A DNA stretch of 64,000 bases from Sphingomonas sp. (GCF_017745215.1 NZ_JAGHZV010000005.1:182472-246471), one strand, 5' to 3'; shown: positions 16,375 through 24,581, counted from the first letter of the stretch. Program-made: numbers and translations. Notes: generated by a model not told the origin, from the sequence alone.

Positions 16375-16584
16375 TCATAGGAGCGCCCTCTGTTCTTCGC
16401 GAGGCTTGTTCCGGCGCATCACGACGCGACCGCCATTGGCGTTGGCGACAAGGTCGATCGAAAAGCCCTCGCCGTCGCGATTGGGCCAGGCTGCTCCGAT
16501 GCGGGTCCAGCGCGCGGTCTTGCCTTCGCCATGGACGACATAGACGCTGTGGGTGGGAAAGCGATTTTGAGCGGTAGCGGTCAT
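16375..16584 (-). CDS. Small conserved-looking protein of mobile elements, unknown function
   Basis: Encodes 69 residues from an ATG with a good AAGGAG ribosome site eight bases before it, which decides this start over one at 16638. The sequence reads as a compact beta-rich domain (THSVYVVHGEG, WTRIGAAWPN, FSIDLVA, GRVVMRR) with a basic tail. It resembles small proteins common on sphingomonad plasmids, though I cannot name the family. The 258 bp upstream (16585-16842) show no gene. Confidence 0.6.
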   Translation of the reverse strand: MTATAQNRFPTHSVYVVHGEGKTARWTRIGAAWPNRDGEGFSIDLVANANGGRVVMRRNKPREEQRALL

Positions 16585-16842
16585 GATAGTCTCCTTGGTT
16601 CCAGACCTCGGATCAGTCCGGGGTTCATGGGGAGACAAGGGCCCGCCGAGACGAGCCGGGGATCAAACACCGCATGGTACATGCGCCGGGATGGGCCGGA
16701 GCTGCACAAGGAACGAGAGAGACGCGGAAGCGAGGCGTGTTGATCGCCGGCGGCGGCGGGCATGATCCCCAATGAAATTAAACCCGGACTGATCCGAAGG
16801 TGAGACCGTGGCTCGAGACTGACCGGCACCTGCACTCGCCGA

Positions 16843-17154
16843 CTACCCAAGACCGAACGATACCACGAGACGCTGACGCGCGCTGTGCTTCGCGGTGCTA
16901 GCCGAGACGATCCTGGCGAATTCCTTGCGTTCGTCTGCGCTGTCGATCAGGCGCGTGTCGCCGCCACGCGAGGCGGCAAGATCGAAGCCCCGACGCAGCA
17001 CCGCGTTTTCGCGAGCGTTGATCATTCCGTCCGTGAGCAAGGCGCTGAGTTCGCGGCTCAACTGATCCATCGTGATTGGCTGATTTGTCGTTTCCGGCGC
17101 GTCCGGCTGACACGCGGCGAGAGCGAAAAGCGGAACGACCAGTAGCACGCGCAT
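16843..17154 (-). CDS. Small lipoprotein of unknown function
   Basis: Encodes 103 residues. MRVLL followed by a hydrophobic segment and the lipobox LAAC (Cys near residue 15) predicts a lipoprotein; the mature part is helical and charged. The ATG at 17154 starts directly at the signal peptide; one at 17172 adds six residues. It lies 14 bp after the serine recombinase gene on the same strand. Entry exclusion or a link with the other lipoprotein gene is possible but unproven. Confidence 0.6.
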   Translation of the reverse strand: MRVLLVVPLFALAACQPDAPETTNQPITMDQLSRELSALLTDGMINARENAVLRRGFDLAASRGGDTRLIDSADERKEFARIVSASTAKHSARQRLVVSFGLG

Positions 17155-17168
17155 TTGCGACCCCTCCA

Positions 17169-17720
17169 TCACGAAACACTCCGCATGTACCGGAACAGCG
17201 TGGCACGTCCGACGCCGTATTTTTGTGCGACAGCTTCGGCCTTCATTCCGCTGTCCATCAGTCGTCGCGCGGCGGACGCCTGCCGTTCGGATAGTTTGCG
17301 CTTCCGCCCGAGCTTCACGCCGCGCTCTTTCGCCGCCGCCAATCCGGCGCGGGTGCGCAGGCGGATATTGTGAAGCTCGACCTCGTTCCAGAGCATGCGC
17401 TGCTGCCCCATCAGGCTGTCCATTATGTCGGCGGTGCGCAGATTTTCGGTGAGGCTAATAAGGCTCGCGCCGATCTCGCCGAGCTCGCGCTGGAGCAGGA
17501 GATATTCGAGCAGGTCGCGACCGAAGCGATCGAGCTTCCACACCACAAGCTGATCGCCTTTGTTCAGGCACTCCAACGCCCGCGCGAGCTGGGGCCGATG
17601 CACGGCGGTGGCGCTGATCTTCTCACGAAAGACGCGATGGCAACCGGCCTTGCGCATCGCTCTTGCCTGCATGTCAGGATTTTGCGTCTCTTTCGACACG
17701 CGAATGTAGCCAATTTTCAC
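17169..17720 (-). CDS. Serine recombinase, resolvase/invertase family
   Basis: Site-specific DNA recombinase of 183 residues from a GTG start with AAAGGG ahead of it. The catalytic domain begins IGYIRVSKETQNPD with the nucleophilic Ser in RVS. It continues with VVWKLDRFGRDL and a long E helix, and ends in a helix-turn-helix (AVAQKYGVGRATLFRYM), so it is full-length for the small resolvase/invertase group. An ATG at 17768 would add 16 residues read through the inverted repeat at 17752-17771. That repeat and its partner at 17882-17901 bracket the upstream region, so the protein may act at its own promoter. No transposase accompanies it. Confidence 0.85.
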   Translation of the reverse strand: MKIGYIRVSKETQNPDMQARAMRKAGCHRVFREKISATAVHRPQLARALECLNKGDQLVVWKLDRFGRDLLEYLLLQRELGEIGASLISLTENLRTADIMDSLMGQQRMLWNEVELHNIRLRTRAGLAAAKERGVKLGRKRKLSERQASAARRLMDSGMKAEAVAQKYGVGRATLFRYMRSVS

Positions 17721-17751
17721 GGAGCCCTTTCCGGTGCGCGGTGGCGCACCG

Positions 17752-17901
17752 GCAGTCTCAAAAACCATCGTTTATGAGACCGGCCCGAAGACCGGGAATA
17801 TCAGACGGTCGAGCTGCCTATTTCCTAGTAATCTGAAGTAGCACGAAGAGCGGAACCCCTCAAGATACGTGAGTATCAAATATGATGGTTTTCGAGACTG
17901 C
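17752..17901. repeat. Inverted repeat around the recombinase promoter region
   Basis: 17752-17771 (GCAGTCTCAAAAACCATCGT) and the reverse complement of 17882-17901 (GCAGTCTCGAAAACCATCAT) agree at 18 of 20 positions. They are inverted and separated by 110 bp that lie between the divergent recombinase gene and the secreted-protein gene at 17922. A GTCTCA/TGAGAC pair lies within the left copy region (17756-17780). This could be the crossover-site pair of an invertible segment or a resolvase binding region. Confidence 0.6.
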
Positions 17902-17921
17902 AAGGCGAAAGCTATTGGGTC

Positions 17922-18566
17922 ATGTATCTCCGTTCTATCGTCGGCGTTGTTGCTTTGGTGGTTCTGTGCATCCCCACTACTGTTGCACAAGCGCAGGAAC
18001 TTGAACCTAAGCAGTGCCTTTCCATGGCCGAGATGAACACGGCGTTGAAAGCGCAAGGTCAGCGCACGCTTGTCATCGGCAACCGCGAAGCGCTCAACAA
18101 CGACGCCACGCGAAGCTCGGGCGTGACGGTCACGCGCTACGCAAACGCCGTCACGTCGAACGCTGACGGGTCGGTCGGCTACCAGCTAGAGGGCGATTTG
18201 CCGCGCGCCCAAAGCTCAACCCGCATGTGCGTCGTCGCGAGGCTTACCAATATCCGCCTGATTGATGCGCGGTTGCCAGTCGCGAAGCCCCTGTCGCTGT
18301 TCGGCCCTTCGTTCGATGCGGAGATGCGCCAAAAGGAGAAAATCGGAACCCGCCCCATGGTGATCGCCGATACGGTCCATCGCAATGCCGACGGCTCGAC
18401 AAGGAGCGGCCTTCCGATGATCATATTCTGGAACGGCGGGCAGCGAAGCGCCTCGATCTATGCGCTTCGGGGGGAGAACAAGCCCGTCATGCTCGTGCTG
18501 ATGGGTGACACGGACTACACCCCTTATGCGCTGCAAATTCTCGATGCGCGCAGGCCATCGAGCTAA
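17922..18566 (+). CDS. Periplasmic protein of unknown function
   Basis: Encodes 214 residues with a standard signal peptide (hydrophobic residues 5-20, AQAQ cleavage near 24). The mature protein contains two Cys (near 32 and 100) and a beta-rich C-terminal half with SGLPMIIFWNGG. No enzyme motif is recognised. Its promoter would have to lie in the 110-bp segment between the inverted repeats, so its expression could depend on the orientation of that segment. It is followed after 3 bp by the converging gene at 18570. Confidence 0.65.
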   Translation: MYLRSIVGVVALVVLCIPTTVAQAQELEPKQCLSMAEMNTALKAQGQRTLVIGNREALNNDATRSSGVTVTRYANAVTSNADGSVGYQLEGDLPRAQSSTRMCVVARLTNIRLIDARLPVAKPLSLFGPSFDAEMRQKEKIGTRPMVIADTVHRNADGSTRSGLPMIIFWNGGQRSASIYALRGENKPVMLVLMGDTDYTPYALQILDARRPSS

Positions 18567-18569
18567 CCG

Positions 18570-19370
18570 CTAGAGATCAAGCCCGGCTGAGTTTGCGGGA
18601 AGCGGCGCGGGCGTCGTCGTGGCGGCGAGCTTCGGCGCGTCCAGCGGCTCAGACGCTGCGAGCGCTGCTCGATATCCTGATGAAAGATCGGGTGCGGTGG
18701 TGAAGAGTTCGGCCCTGCTGGTGGTCGAACCGTCTTGTTCGTGGCGCATGCCGCCACCGTTTATCTCGGAGCGACCAAATTTCTGCACCGCTGCCTGCGA
18801 TGTGTAGCGTTGAAAATCAGGATCGCTCTTCGCGCGATCGATGGCCGCATTCTCTTCCGGCGTCCGCTGTGTCGGCGGCTTTGAAAGGGCTGTAAACACG
18901 TCGGCCATTTCATCGGCCTTCACGGTCGCTTGCCCGTTGGTCTTGCCGTCGCGGACCATGCGGGAGATTAGCCACTGCCGGAGAGGCCCGTCGCGCCGGA
19001 GTTCGTCGCCAAGCTCACCCCATTGTGCGCCGGTCATGTTGACGCCCGCGAAGCTGTGCGTCGCTTTCGACCATTCGTCGCGCTCGCGCTGACGCTCCGC
19101 TTCTTCCGCCGTCCAGGCGAACAGCTCAAGCGCCTCCTCGGCTTCATCCTTTTCGCGTTCGGCTCTGGATTTACCGCCGATCGCTCCACCCTTCCCGGCG
19201 AGGGAGAAATTTTCCGCGCCTTCGAGGCGAAGCGCGAGACTGGCCTGCGCTTCTGTCGCGGCAGCTTTGGCGAACGAGATTCCAAGCGGCAGCGTCACCG
19301 CGCCGAAGCTCTGCGCCATCGCTAGCGCCGCACCGTCAATTCTGGAATCTGCCTCTTCGTACTCCGCCAT
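18570..19370 (-). CDS. Unknown charged helical protein of the element
   Basis: Encodes 266 residues, Ala/Glu/Arg-rich, helical, without signal peptide. Residues about 60-110 look coiled-coil-like (KSRAEREKDEAEEALELF) and the C-terminal about 60 residues are low complexity. A 15-bp perfect palindrome lies two bases before the ATG. The composition recalls accessory proteins of conjugation or replication modules on sphingomonad plasmids, but no family can be named. Confidence 0.6.
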   Translation of the reverse strand: MAEYEEADSRIDGAALAMAQSFGAVTLPLGISFAKAAATEAQASLALRLEGAENFSLAGKGGAIGGKSRAEREKDEAEEALELFAWTAEEAERQRERDEWSKATHSFAGVNMTGAQWGELGDELRRDGPLRQWLISRMVRDGKTNGQATVKADEMADVFTALSKPPTQRTPEENAAIDRAKSDPDFQRYTSQAAVQKFGRSEINGGGMRHEQDGSTTSRAELFTTAPDLSSGYRAALAASEPLDAPKLAATTTPAPLPANSAGLDL

Positions 19371-19372
19371 GT

Positions 19373-19387
19373 TCCCATATTATGGGA
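19373..19387. promoter_or_regulatory. Palindromic operator candidate
   Basis: TCCCATATTATGGGA is a perfect 7+1+7 palindrome overlapping where the ribosome site of the gene starting at 19370 would be. Its position suggests a repressor site that blocks transcription or translation initiation of that gene. The binding protein is unknown. Confidence 0.45.
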
Positions 19388-19457
19388 CAAGACGGTTAAT
19401 AATCTCTAAAAAGAAAGTGTTGCAGCATCTATAACTTGCTGAATACTTTAGTATTCC

Positions 19458-20033
19458 CTATGGATCGGCCTGCGCTTCAAGGCCGTATGCGGCTACCAGC
19501 GCTTCCCAAAAGCTTATGCATCTGATCATCAAGTCCCACAGCGCGAAATTTTCGGTGTCGGCGATGACGGACCATTCCCAATCGCTGCCTGAAAACGGAT
19601 TGATTACGCGGCGCTGTATCGACCAATCCGCGTCAATACTCGGATTTTGGATAGTATAGTGCTTATAGCGATTGCAGATGTCGCGGCAGATGCGCATCGC
19701 GATATCACCCTGTATCGCGGCATCTAACTCGTTCGGCTTCAGAATTTTCTGCTTCGCCAGCCAGTCACGCACCGAGTAAGCCTGAACGAAGAAGCAGAGA
19801 TAGAAGGTCAGCTCATCCCGCATTCGATTGTGGGAACGATGGCATTCTCGAATCCGGTCCGGCCAGTCGGCCAAGCTGAGATAAAGGTGGGACCATCCCC
19901 GGATTTTCTCGGCGCTATATCTCAAACCCACTGCTGCCTCCTCGACGGCATTATAGCTGAACTCAGGCCGTTCGTCGCCGATCGCCCGGCGTCTCAGGTC
20001 TACGCCCTTCCGGGCGTGTATGTGCTTGTGCAT
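19458..20033 (-). CDS. Unknown helical protein of the element
   Basis: Encodes 191 residues with several aromatic-rich helices and a CRDICNRYKHY segment near residue 125. The NRYKH part recalls the Asn/His-containing helix of HEPN-like and related helical proteins, but the Arg-His spacing does not match the usual RX4-6H, so no nuclease role is claimed. The gene is clearly AT-richer than its surroundings, which supports recent transfer. It diverges from the small hydrophobic peptide gene at 20221. Confidence 0.6.
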   Translation of the reverse strand: MHKHIHARKGVDLRRRAIGDERPEFSYNAVEEAAVGLRYSAEKIRGWSHLYLSLADWPDRIRECHRSHNRMRDELTFYLCFFVQAYSVRDWLAKQKILKPNELDAAIQGDIAMRICRDICNRYKHYTIQNPSIDADWSIQRRVINPFSGSDWEWSVIADTENFALWDLMIRCISFWEALVAAYGLEAQADP

Positions 20034-20220
20034 TCGATTTTGCCGATCCGATCAGAGATTGAAGCCTGCTCGCTTCCGCCCCCGTCCAAGCCGGGGTTGT
20101 GCAGCTCCGCCCCGCGCAAGCGGCGGCCTAAGGCACGGTCCGGGCTTTCAATCTCCGATGCTAGGCTCGGCAACGAGACATCTCCGCATGAAGCGGCAAA
20201 CACGCTCGAAAGGAGATGCG

Positions 20221-20316
20221 ATGACCTTCAACGATCTGGCGCTACTGATCAGCGCTATAGCCAGCCTGATCTCAGCGATCAGTCACCTGATAAGAACTTG
20301 GAAGCAGTCCCATTAG
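20221..20316 (+). CDS. 31-residue hydrophobic peptide, type I toxin-like
   Basis: Small gene with an excellent ribosome site (AAAGGAGATGCG directly before ATG). The peptide begins MTFNDLALLISAI and is one Ile/Leu/Ala/Ser-rich transmembrane helix, ending in a basic tail (IRTWKQSH). Size, single helix and positive C-terminus match small membrane toxins of type I systems and the so-called holin-like peptides. A hairpin overlaps the stop codon. A second peptide with a similar start is at 44460 in the core chromosome. Toxicity and an antisense RNA are inferred, not seen. Confidence 0.6.
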   Translation: MTFNDLALLISAIASLISAISHLIRTWKQSH

Positions 20317-20326
20317 GGGCTGCTTC
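20301..20326 (+). terminator. Hairpin overlapping the peptide stop codon
   Basis: GAAGCAGTCCC and GGGGCTGCTTC pair over 11 bases (one T-G wobble) around a four-base ATTA loop, followed by TAATT. The stop codon of the 31-residue peptide begins inside it. Probable end of that small transcript. The next 210 bp (20327-20535) hold nothing recognisable. Confidence 0.6.
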
Positions 20327-20535
20327 TAATTGCGAAGGGAGGCCGCGGCAGCGGCCGATTTTTGTGTTCAAGCTCTCCATTTGCCAGCGGCAGATAGCTT
20401 GAAGGGGCGAACGCGAGATCACGCGTTCACCGGCCATTCGCCGATCGGGGAGCGCCAGCGGCGCATCGGCAAACGGCTTTTGATCCCGCCGAGAAGCCCG
20501 AGCCGGGCGCGGGATCAGGTTAGCGCGAGAGCGCG

Positions 20536-22155
20536 CTAACCGGCACGAGGGCGGCGACCCCTGCGGGGCGTAGCGGGCCGCTTCGCCTTATCGCGTACAG
20601 AGGAAGCCTTGGCGGCTTTGCCGTGGGGTTCGGCTTTCCCGTCGTCCTCGTCGTCGGGCCTGCGGCCCTTCCAACCGCCCGCGCCCTGCAACACGCGGTC
20701 GGCGTGCCGAATGGAATCCACATGGCCGTAGTGATCCTCGATCATCTTGACCGATGTGCCCATCTGCTCGGCAAGCAGGTAGACATCCACGCCTTCGCTC
20801 AGCCGCATCGTCGCGTAGGTGTGGCGGAAACTGTAGGTGGAGCGCACCGTGCCGCACGGACCGATGCGCAAACCCGCTTCGGTCAACAAATCGTCGATCA
20901 GGTGTTTATAGAGCGAGAGGGCGGGCGTTCCGTCGATAGTCGCGAACACCGGATCGAGCGGTTTCGGCTCCGTTAGATGATCCGGAACGTTCTTCATGCC
21001 GTCGCGCTCGAGCCGCTTGCGGTTCTGCTCCTTGATCTTCTGGCGGATGCGGTCGAGATATTTGCCGACGCTCGGGACCGCGACCAATTTGCGCGACTTG
21101 CCCTTGCCCTGGACGAACAGCACGACAACCTCGTTGCCGTCGCGATCCCTGGCGGTCGTGATGTCCTTCCAGCGCAGGTTCTTTGCCTCGCTGGGCCGCA
21201 TGCCGGTGTTACACATCACCAGCACGAAATTGTGCGTTATCGCGCGATACCAGCGGCTCACCAGCGAGAGCGGACGGGCGGGTTCCTTCGCCTTGCCGTC
21301 CTCTTTCGTTTTGCCCTTCACCCAATAGTCGCGGGAATAGGTGTAAAGCGCCGTATATTCCTCATGCGTGAATTCATCGCGACGCATGGTCTTGAGCTTG
21401 GGCCGCGTGTCGTAGCGTTGGCTCGCCGGTGCGTAACGCTTCCGAATGGCGAAGTTCATCACGGAGGCGAAGATGGACATTTCAAAGCGGATGGTGGAGT
21501 CGCTGATCTGGCGCGCACCTTTGATGCGCTCAGCGATCGCCGCTTCGCGCGCCTCGATCGCTTCGTCGCTGGCCGATTGCCCGCGCCGGTTGCTCGCGCC
21601 CGGCAGGACGCGCGGGCGAAGGCCCCGCGCTTGCCGCGCCTTCTCGCGCGCCATCAATTCCTGATCCACCAGCTTGGTCGCGAGCGCCTCGGAGATCGAT
21701 CGAACGCCGTTGCGCGCCGCGCGGCCTTCGCCGTTGGCGCGGCGCCATGCCGGGTAACCCCTCCATGTGTCGTCGCCGATCAGGTGGACTTGCGTCGAAC
21801 CCATATAATCGTTGAGCGCCCCCTCGATCACGGCGCGAAGTTTCTTCGGCCTTGCCTCGCTGATTTCGCCGCGATCCGCGCGCGCCTGCTGTTCAAGCAA
21901 GTATTCCTGCCCCACCTTGGCGAAAGAGCGGTTGAATAGCGGATGGTCCTTCTCAAGGGCGTATTCGACATTGGCATCGCGCCGCCACGCCTGCGTGCGG
22001 GCGGCGTTGATGTCGTCGGTCTTTAAAGAGAAGGTCTTGTAGCGGTCGGCCTTTGGGAGCTTCACACGGCAATACCAGTTGCGGTGCTGCACGTCCGCCC
22101 GACGAAAGATAATCAAGCCGGGCTTCAGCACCTCTTTATCTGTGACAAACGCCAT
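20536..22155 (-). CDS. Tyrosine recombinase / integrase of the element
   Basis: Integrates and excises the element by recombination between attachment sites. It has 539 residues: a long N-terminal part (DNA arm- and core-binding, about 1-270) followed by the phage-integrase catalytic domain. Catalytic residues are visible as TGMRPSEAKNL (Arg I), SFRHTYAT (His-x-x-Arg region) and IEDHYGHV containing the Tyr nucleophile. A basic tail follows. The gene reads inward from the right end, starting 135 bp inside attR, with four TGTGCA-type sites in between. The linked 16-bp core repeats make this the likely enzyme for the insertion. Length is greater than that of the simplest phage integrases (about 400). 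Confidence 0.92.
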   Translation of the reverse strand: MAFVTDKEVLKPGLIIFRRADVQHRNWYCRVKLPKADRYKTFSLKTDDINAARTQAWRRDANVEYALEKDHPLFNRSFAKVGQEYLLEQQARADRGEISEARPKKLRAVIEGALNDYMGSTQVHLIGDDTWRGYPAWRRANGEGRAARNGVRSISEALATKLVDQELMAREKARQARGLRPRVLPGASNRRGQSASDEAIEAREAAIAERIKGARQISDSTIRFEMSIFASVMNFAIRKRYAPASQRYDTRPKLKTMRRDEFTHEEYTALYTYSRDYWVKGKTKEDGKAKEPARPLSLVSRWYRAITHNFVLVMCNTGMRPSEAKNLRWKDITTARDRDGNEVVVLFVQGKGKSRKLVAVPSVGKYLDRIRQKIKEQNRKRLERDGMKNVPDHLTEPKPLDPVFATIDGTPALSLYKHLIDDLLTEAGLRIGPCGTVRSTYSFRHTYATMRLSEGVDVYLLAEQMGTSVKMIEDHYGHVDSIRHADRVLQGAGGWKGRRPDDEDDGKAEPHGKAAKASSVRDKAKRPATPRRGRRPRAG

Positions 22156-22172
22156 AGCGCTATCTCGCTCTC

Positions 22173-22240
22173 TGTGCAGTTTCTGTGCAGAACAGCGGCG
22201 TAAGTCTTTGATCTACCGTTGCTGTGCATGCCTTGTGCAG
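22173..22240. other. Right-end integrase arm-type sites
   Basis: TGTGCAG at 22173-22179 and 22184-22190, TGTGCAT at 22223-22229 and TGTGCAG at 22234-22240. Each pair is spaced 11 bp start to start, exactly like the pair at the left end (5282, 5293). They lie between the integrase start and attR, the usual place of arm sites, and could also mediate autoregulation of the integrase promoter. Confidence 0.6.
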
Positions 22241-22290
22241 AGAACTATAGCAAAAAATATCGTTTATTACTAGTAATTTAAGATGAAATA

Positions 22291-22306
22291 GTCATCCCGG
22301 CGAAAG
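22291..22306 (+). other. attR core of the integrated element
   Basis: GTCATCCCGGCGAAAG, identical to 5211-5226, and here continuous with a complete palindromic repeat. The sequence on its left (element side) is AT-rich and unrelated to the chromosomal flank of the left copy. Confidence 0.8.
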
Positions 22307-22370
22307 CCGGGATCCAGGGCCGCAAAGGCCATCGCTCGTGACCCTGGATCCCGGCTTTCGCCGGGATGAC
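22291..22370. repeat. Dispersed palindromic repeat, copy 2, target of the insertion
   Basis: Complete 80-bp palindrome with perfect outer arms and GGATCCAGGG/CCCTGGATCC inner arms. Its first 16 bp serve as attR. It lies 11 bp beyond the phoB stop and could also act as a transcription terminator for that operon. Confidence 0.92.
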
Positions 22371-22381
22371 GGCGTCAGGAA

Positions 22382-23074
22382 TTAATTCCCCGAATCCAGC
22401 GCATAGCCCGCCGAACGAACCGTCCGGATGATGTCCGGCTTGCCGTTGGTGTTGATCGCCTTGCGCAGCCGGCGGATGTGCACGTCGACCGTGCGGCTCT
22501 CGATGTCCGAATCATGCCCCCATACCGCATCGAGCAGCCGCTCGCGCGAGAACACCCAGCCGGGATGCTCGAGGAAATGCTTGAGCAGTCGGAACTCGGT
22601 CGGCCCCAGCGGCACCACTTCGCCGCTGCGGCGGACCTTGTGGCCCACCGTGTCCATCTCGATGTCCGAATAGGTGAGCTGCTCGCCCGCCAGCGCCGGC
22701 CGTACGCGGCGCAGCACCGCGCCGACGCGCGCCACCAGCTCGCGCGGGGAGAAGGGCTTGGTGACATAGTCGTCCGCGCCCGTCTCGAGCCCGCGCACGC
22801 GGTCCTCCTCCTCGCCGCGCGCCGTCAGCATGATGATCGGCACGTTCGCGGTCTCGGGCATGCGGCGCAGGCGCCGGCAGACCTCGATTCCCGAAAGCCC
22901 CTCGACCATCCAGTCGAGCAGCACGATGTCCGGCGTCGCCTCCTTGGCGAGGAGCAGCGCTTCCTCCCCGTCGTGCGTCTGCTTCACGTCGAAGTCTTCG
23001 CGTTTGAAATGATAGCTGACGAGCTCCGCGAGGGCGGCGTCGTCTTCGACCAGCAACATGCGGGCCCGGGCCAT
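22382..23074 (-). CDS. phoB: Phosphate regulon response regulator PhoB
   Basis: OmpR-class transcription factor, 230 residues, the usual PhoB length. Receiver domain: LLVEDD near residue 6, phosphoacceptor Asp in LLDWMVEG near 54, conserved Lys in TKPFSP near 105. The C-terminal winged helix contains GPTEFRLLKHFLEH and RTVDVHIRRLRKAI. It activates genes with Pho boxes when phosphorylated by PhoR. The ATG at 23074 is preceded by AAAGGAC. It is the last gene of the phoR-pst cluster, starting two bases after the phoU stop. The integrated element lies just beyond its 3' end and leaves it intact. Confidence 0.96.
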   Translation of the reverse strand: MARARMLLVEDDAALAELVSYHFKREDFDVKQTHDGEEALLLAKEATPDIVLLDWMVEGLSGIEVCRRLRRMPETANVPIIMLTARGEEEDRVRGLETGADDYVTKPFSPRELVARVGAVLRRVRPALAGEQLTYSDIEMDTVGHKVRRSGEVVPLGPTEFRLLKHFLEHPGWVFSRERLLDAVWGHDSDIESRTVDVHIRRLRKAINTNGKPDIIRTVRSAGYALDSGN

Positions 23075-23076
23075 TT

Positions 23077-23781
23077 TCACGTCCTTTCGGTATCGGTGGC
23101 CTCGCGGTCGGCGAGGTATTGGCCGGTGGCTGCAAAATAGACCATCTCGGCTACGTTGGTGGCGTGATCGCCGATCCTCTCGATATTCTTGGCGACGAAC
23201 AGCAGGTGCGCGACCTGGCTGATCGTGCGCGGGTTCTCGACCATGAAGGTCACGAGCGTGCGAAAGATGCTGTCGTAGAAATCGTCGAGCGCATTGTCGC
23301 TGTCGCACACCCGGCGTGCCTTCTCGGCATCGCGCGCCGAGAAGGCGTCGAGCGCGTCGTGCACCATGTCGCTCGCGATCTGTCCCATCGCCGGCAGGAT
23401 CGAGATGACTTCGATCCGCTCCTCGCCCTCGGCGTGGATCATCGGCACGCGCTTGGCGATGTTCTTGGCATAGTCGCCGATCCGCTCGATCACCGCGGCG
23501 ATCTTGAGCGCGGCGATCACTTCGCGAAGGTCGTCCGCCATCGGCGCACGAAGCGCGATCACGCGCACCGCGGCGCGCTCGATCTCGCTCTCGATCGCGT
23601 CGATCGCCTTGTCCTTGCGCCGAACCTCGCGCGCCAGCGCGACGTCGTTGCGCGAAAGCGCGGTCATCGCGTCGCCCAGCGCTTCCTCCGCGAGCCCGCC
23701 CATCTGGCTGACGAGCGCGCGGAGCTGGCCGATGTCCTGGTCGAAGGCCTTGACCGTATGTTCGTGGCCGGTCGCCATCAT
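23077..23781 (-). CDS. phoU: Phosphate signalling protein PhoU
   Basis: Negative modulator linking the Pst transporter with PhoR, 234 residues. Two repeated three-helix bundles contain E/DxxxD metal-binding motifs typical of PhoU (for example around DKAIDAIE near residue 60). The start overlaps the pstB stop (ATGATG), indicating translational coupling; the second ATG (23778) is equally possible. Cytoplasmic, peripheral to the membrane. Confidence 0.94.
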   Translation of the reverse strand: MMATGHEHTVKAFDQDIGQLRALVSQMGGLAEEALGDAMTALSRNDVALAREVRRKDKAIDAIESEIERAAVRVIALRAPMADDLREVIAALKIAAVIERIGDYAKNIAKRVPMIHAEGEERIEVISILPAMGQIASDMVHDALDAFSARDAEKARRVCDSDNALDDFYDSIFRTLVTFMVENPRTISQVAHLLFVAKNIERIGDHATNVAEMVYFAATGQYLADREATDTERT

Positions 23782-24581
23782 CCGTACCTTCCGGTGATAT
23801 AGTCCTTGGTCCGCTCCTGGCGCGGATTGGTGAAGATGTCGTCGGTCACGCCATATTCGACCAGCTGGCCCAGGTGGAAGAAGGCGGTCCGCTGCGAGAC
23901 GCGCGCGGCCTGCTGCATGTTGTGGGTGACGATCACGATCGCATAGTTGCCGCGCAGCTCGTGGATCAGCTCCTCGATCTTGGCGGTCGCGATCGGGTCG
24001 AGCGCCGAGCAGGGCTCGTCCATCAGGATCACTTCGGGATCGACTGCGATGGCCCGCGCGATGCACAGCCGCTGCTGCTGCCCGCCCGACAGGGCGGTGC
24101 CGCTGTCCGAGAGCCGGTCCTTCACTTCCTCCCACAACCCCGCGCGCTTCAAGGAACGCTCGACGATCGCGTCCATGTCGCTCTTCGACGCCGCCAGCCC
24201 GTGGATGCGCGGACCGTAGGCGACATTCTCGTAGATCGACTTGGGGAAGGGATTGGGCTTCTGGAACACCATGCCGACGCGCGCGCGCAGCTGCACCACG
24301 TCCATCGCGCTCGAATAGATGTCCTCGCCGTCGAGCGTGATCTCGCCTTCCACGCGCGCCGTCGCGATCGTGTCGTTCATCCGGTTGAAGGTGCGAAGGA
24401 AGGTCGACTTGCCGCAGCCCGAGGGGCCGATGAACGCCGTGACGTTCTCCATGTCGATGTCGATCGACACGTCGCGGATCGCCTGGTTCGAGCCGTAGAA
24501 GACGTTGACGCGCCGCGCCGACATCTTGTGCTCCGCCGGCGTCGCGGAAACGGGAGGGAAGGCGCGAGCGGCGTCGGTCAT
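23778..24581 (-). CDS. pstB: Phosphate ABC transporter ATP-binding protein PstB
   Basis: Energises high-affinity phosphate uptake; 267 residues. Walker A is GPSGCGKST near residue 52, the signature LSGGQQQRL near 165 and Walker [14 protein letters not shown] near 185, with the H-loop in VTHNM. The N-terminal about 20 residues are an extension before the usual PstB start ([12 protein letters not shown]), so translation might begin slightly downstream. The start overlaps the pstA stop as TAATG. Confidence 0.96.
   Translation of the reverse strand: MTDAARAFPPVSATPAEHKMSARRVNVFYGSNQAIRDVSIDIDMENVTAFIGPSGCGKSTFLRTFNRMNDTIATARVEGEITLDGEDIYSSAMDVVQLRARVGMVFQKPNPFPKSIYENVAYGPRIHGLAASKSDMDAIVERSLKRAGLWEEVKDRLSDSGTALSGGQQQRLCIARAIAVDPEVILMDEPCSALDPIATAKIEELIHELRGNYAIVIVTHNMQQAARVSQRTAFFHLGQLVEYGVTDDIFTNPRQERTKDYITGRYG

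Larger units (their letters stand above)
5211..22306. mobile_element. Integrative mobilizable element inserted in a dispersed palindromic repeat
   Basis: A ~17.1-kb segment bounded by a perfect 16-bp direct repeat (5211-5226 and 22291-22306). The right copy belongs to a complete palindromic repeat, whereas the left copy is only its first arm, so removing the segment restores one intact repeat between the small secreted protein gene and phoB. Contents: tyrosine integrase at the right end, MobA/MobL-type relaxase, VirD4/TraG-type ATPase, serine recombinase, several lipoproteins and defence-like cargo. No VirB/Tra pore genes are present, so transfer would need a helper. GC is visibly lower than in the flanks, especially at 5.4-13.4 kb and 19.4-20.1 kb. 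Boundaries and gene content are seen; mobility is inferred. Confidence 0.85.

Noticed and set aside
19458..20033. HEPN nuclease assignment
   Set aside because: The Arg-to-His spacing in RDICNRYKH does not fit the RX4-6H motif and the fold cannot be confirmed by eye.
5211..22306. The island as a complete conjugative element (ICE)
   Set aside because: Only a relaxase and a coupling ATPase are present; no VirB4-like ATPase, pilin or pore genes were found.
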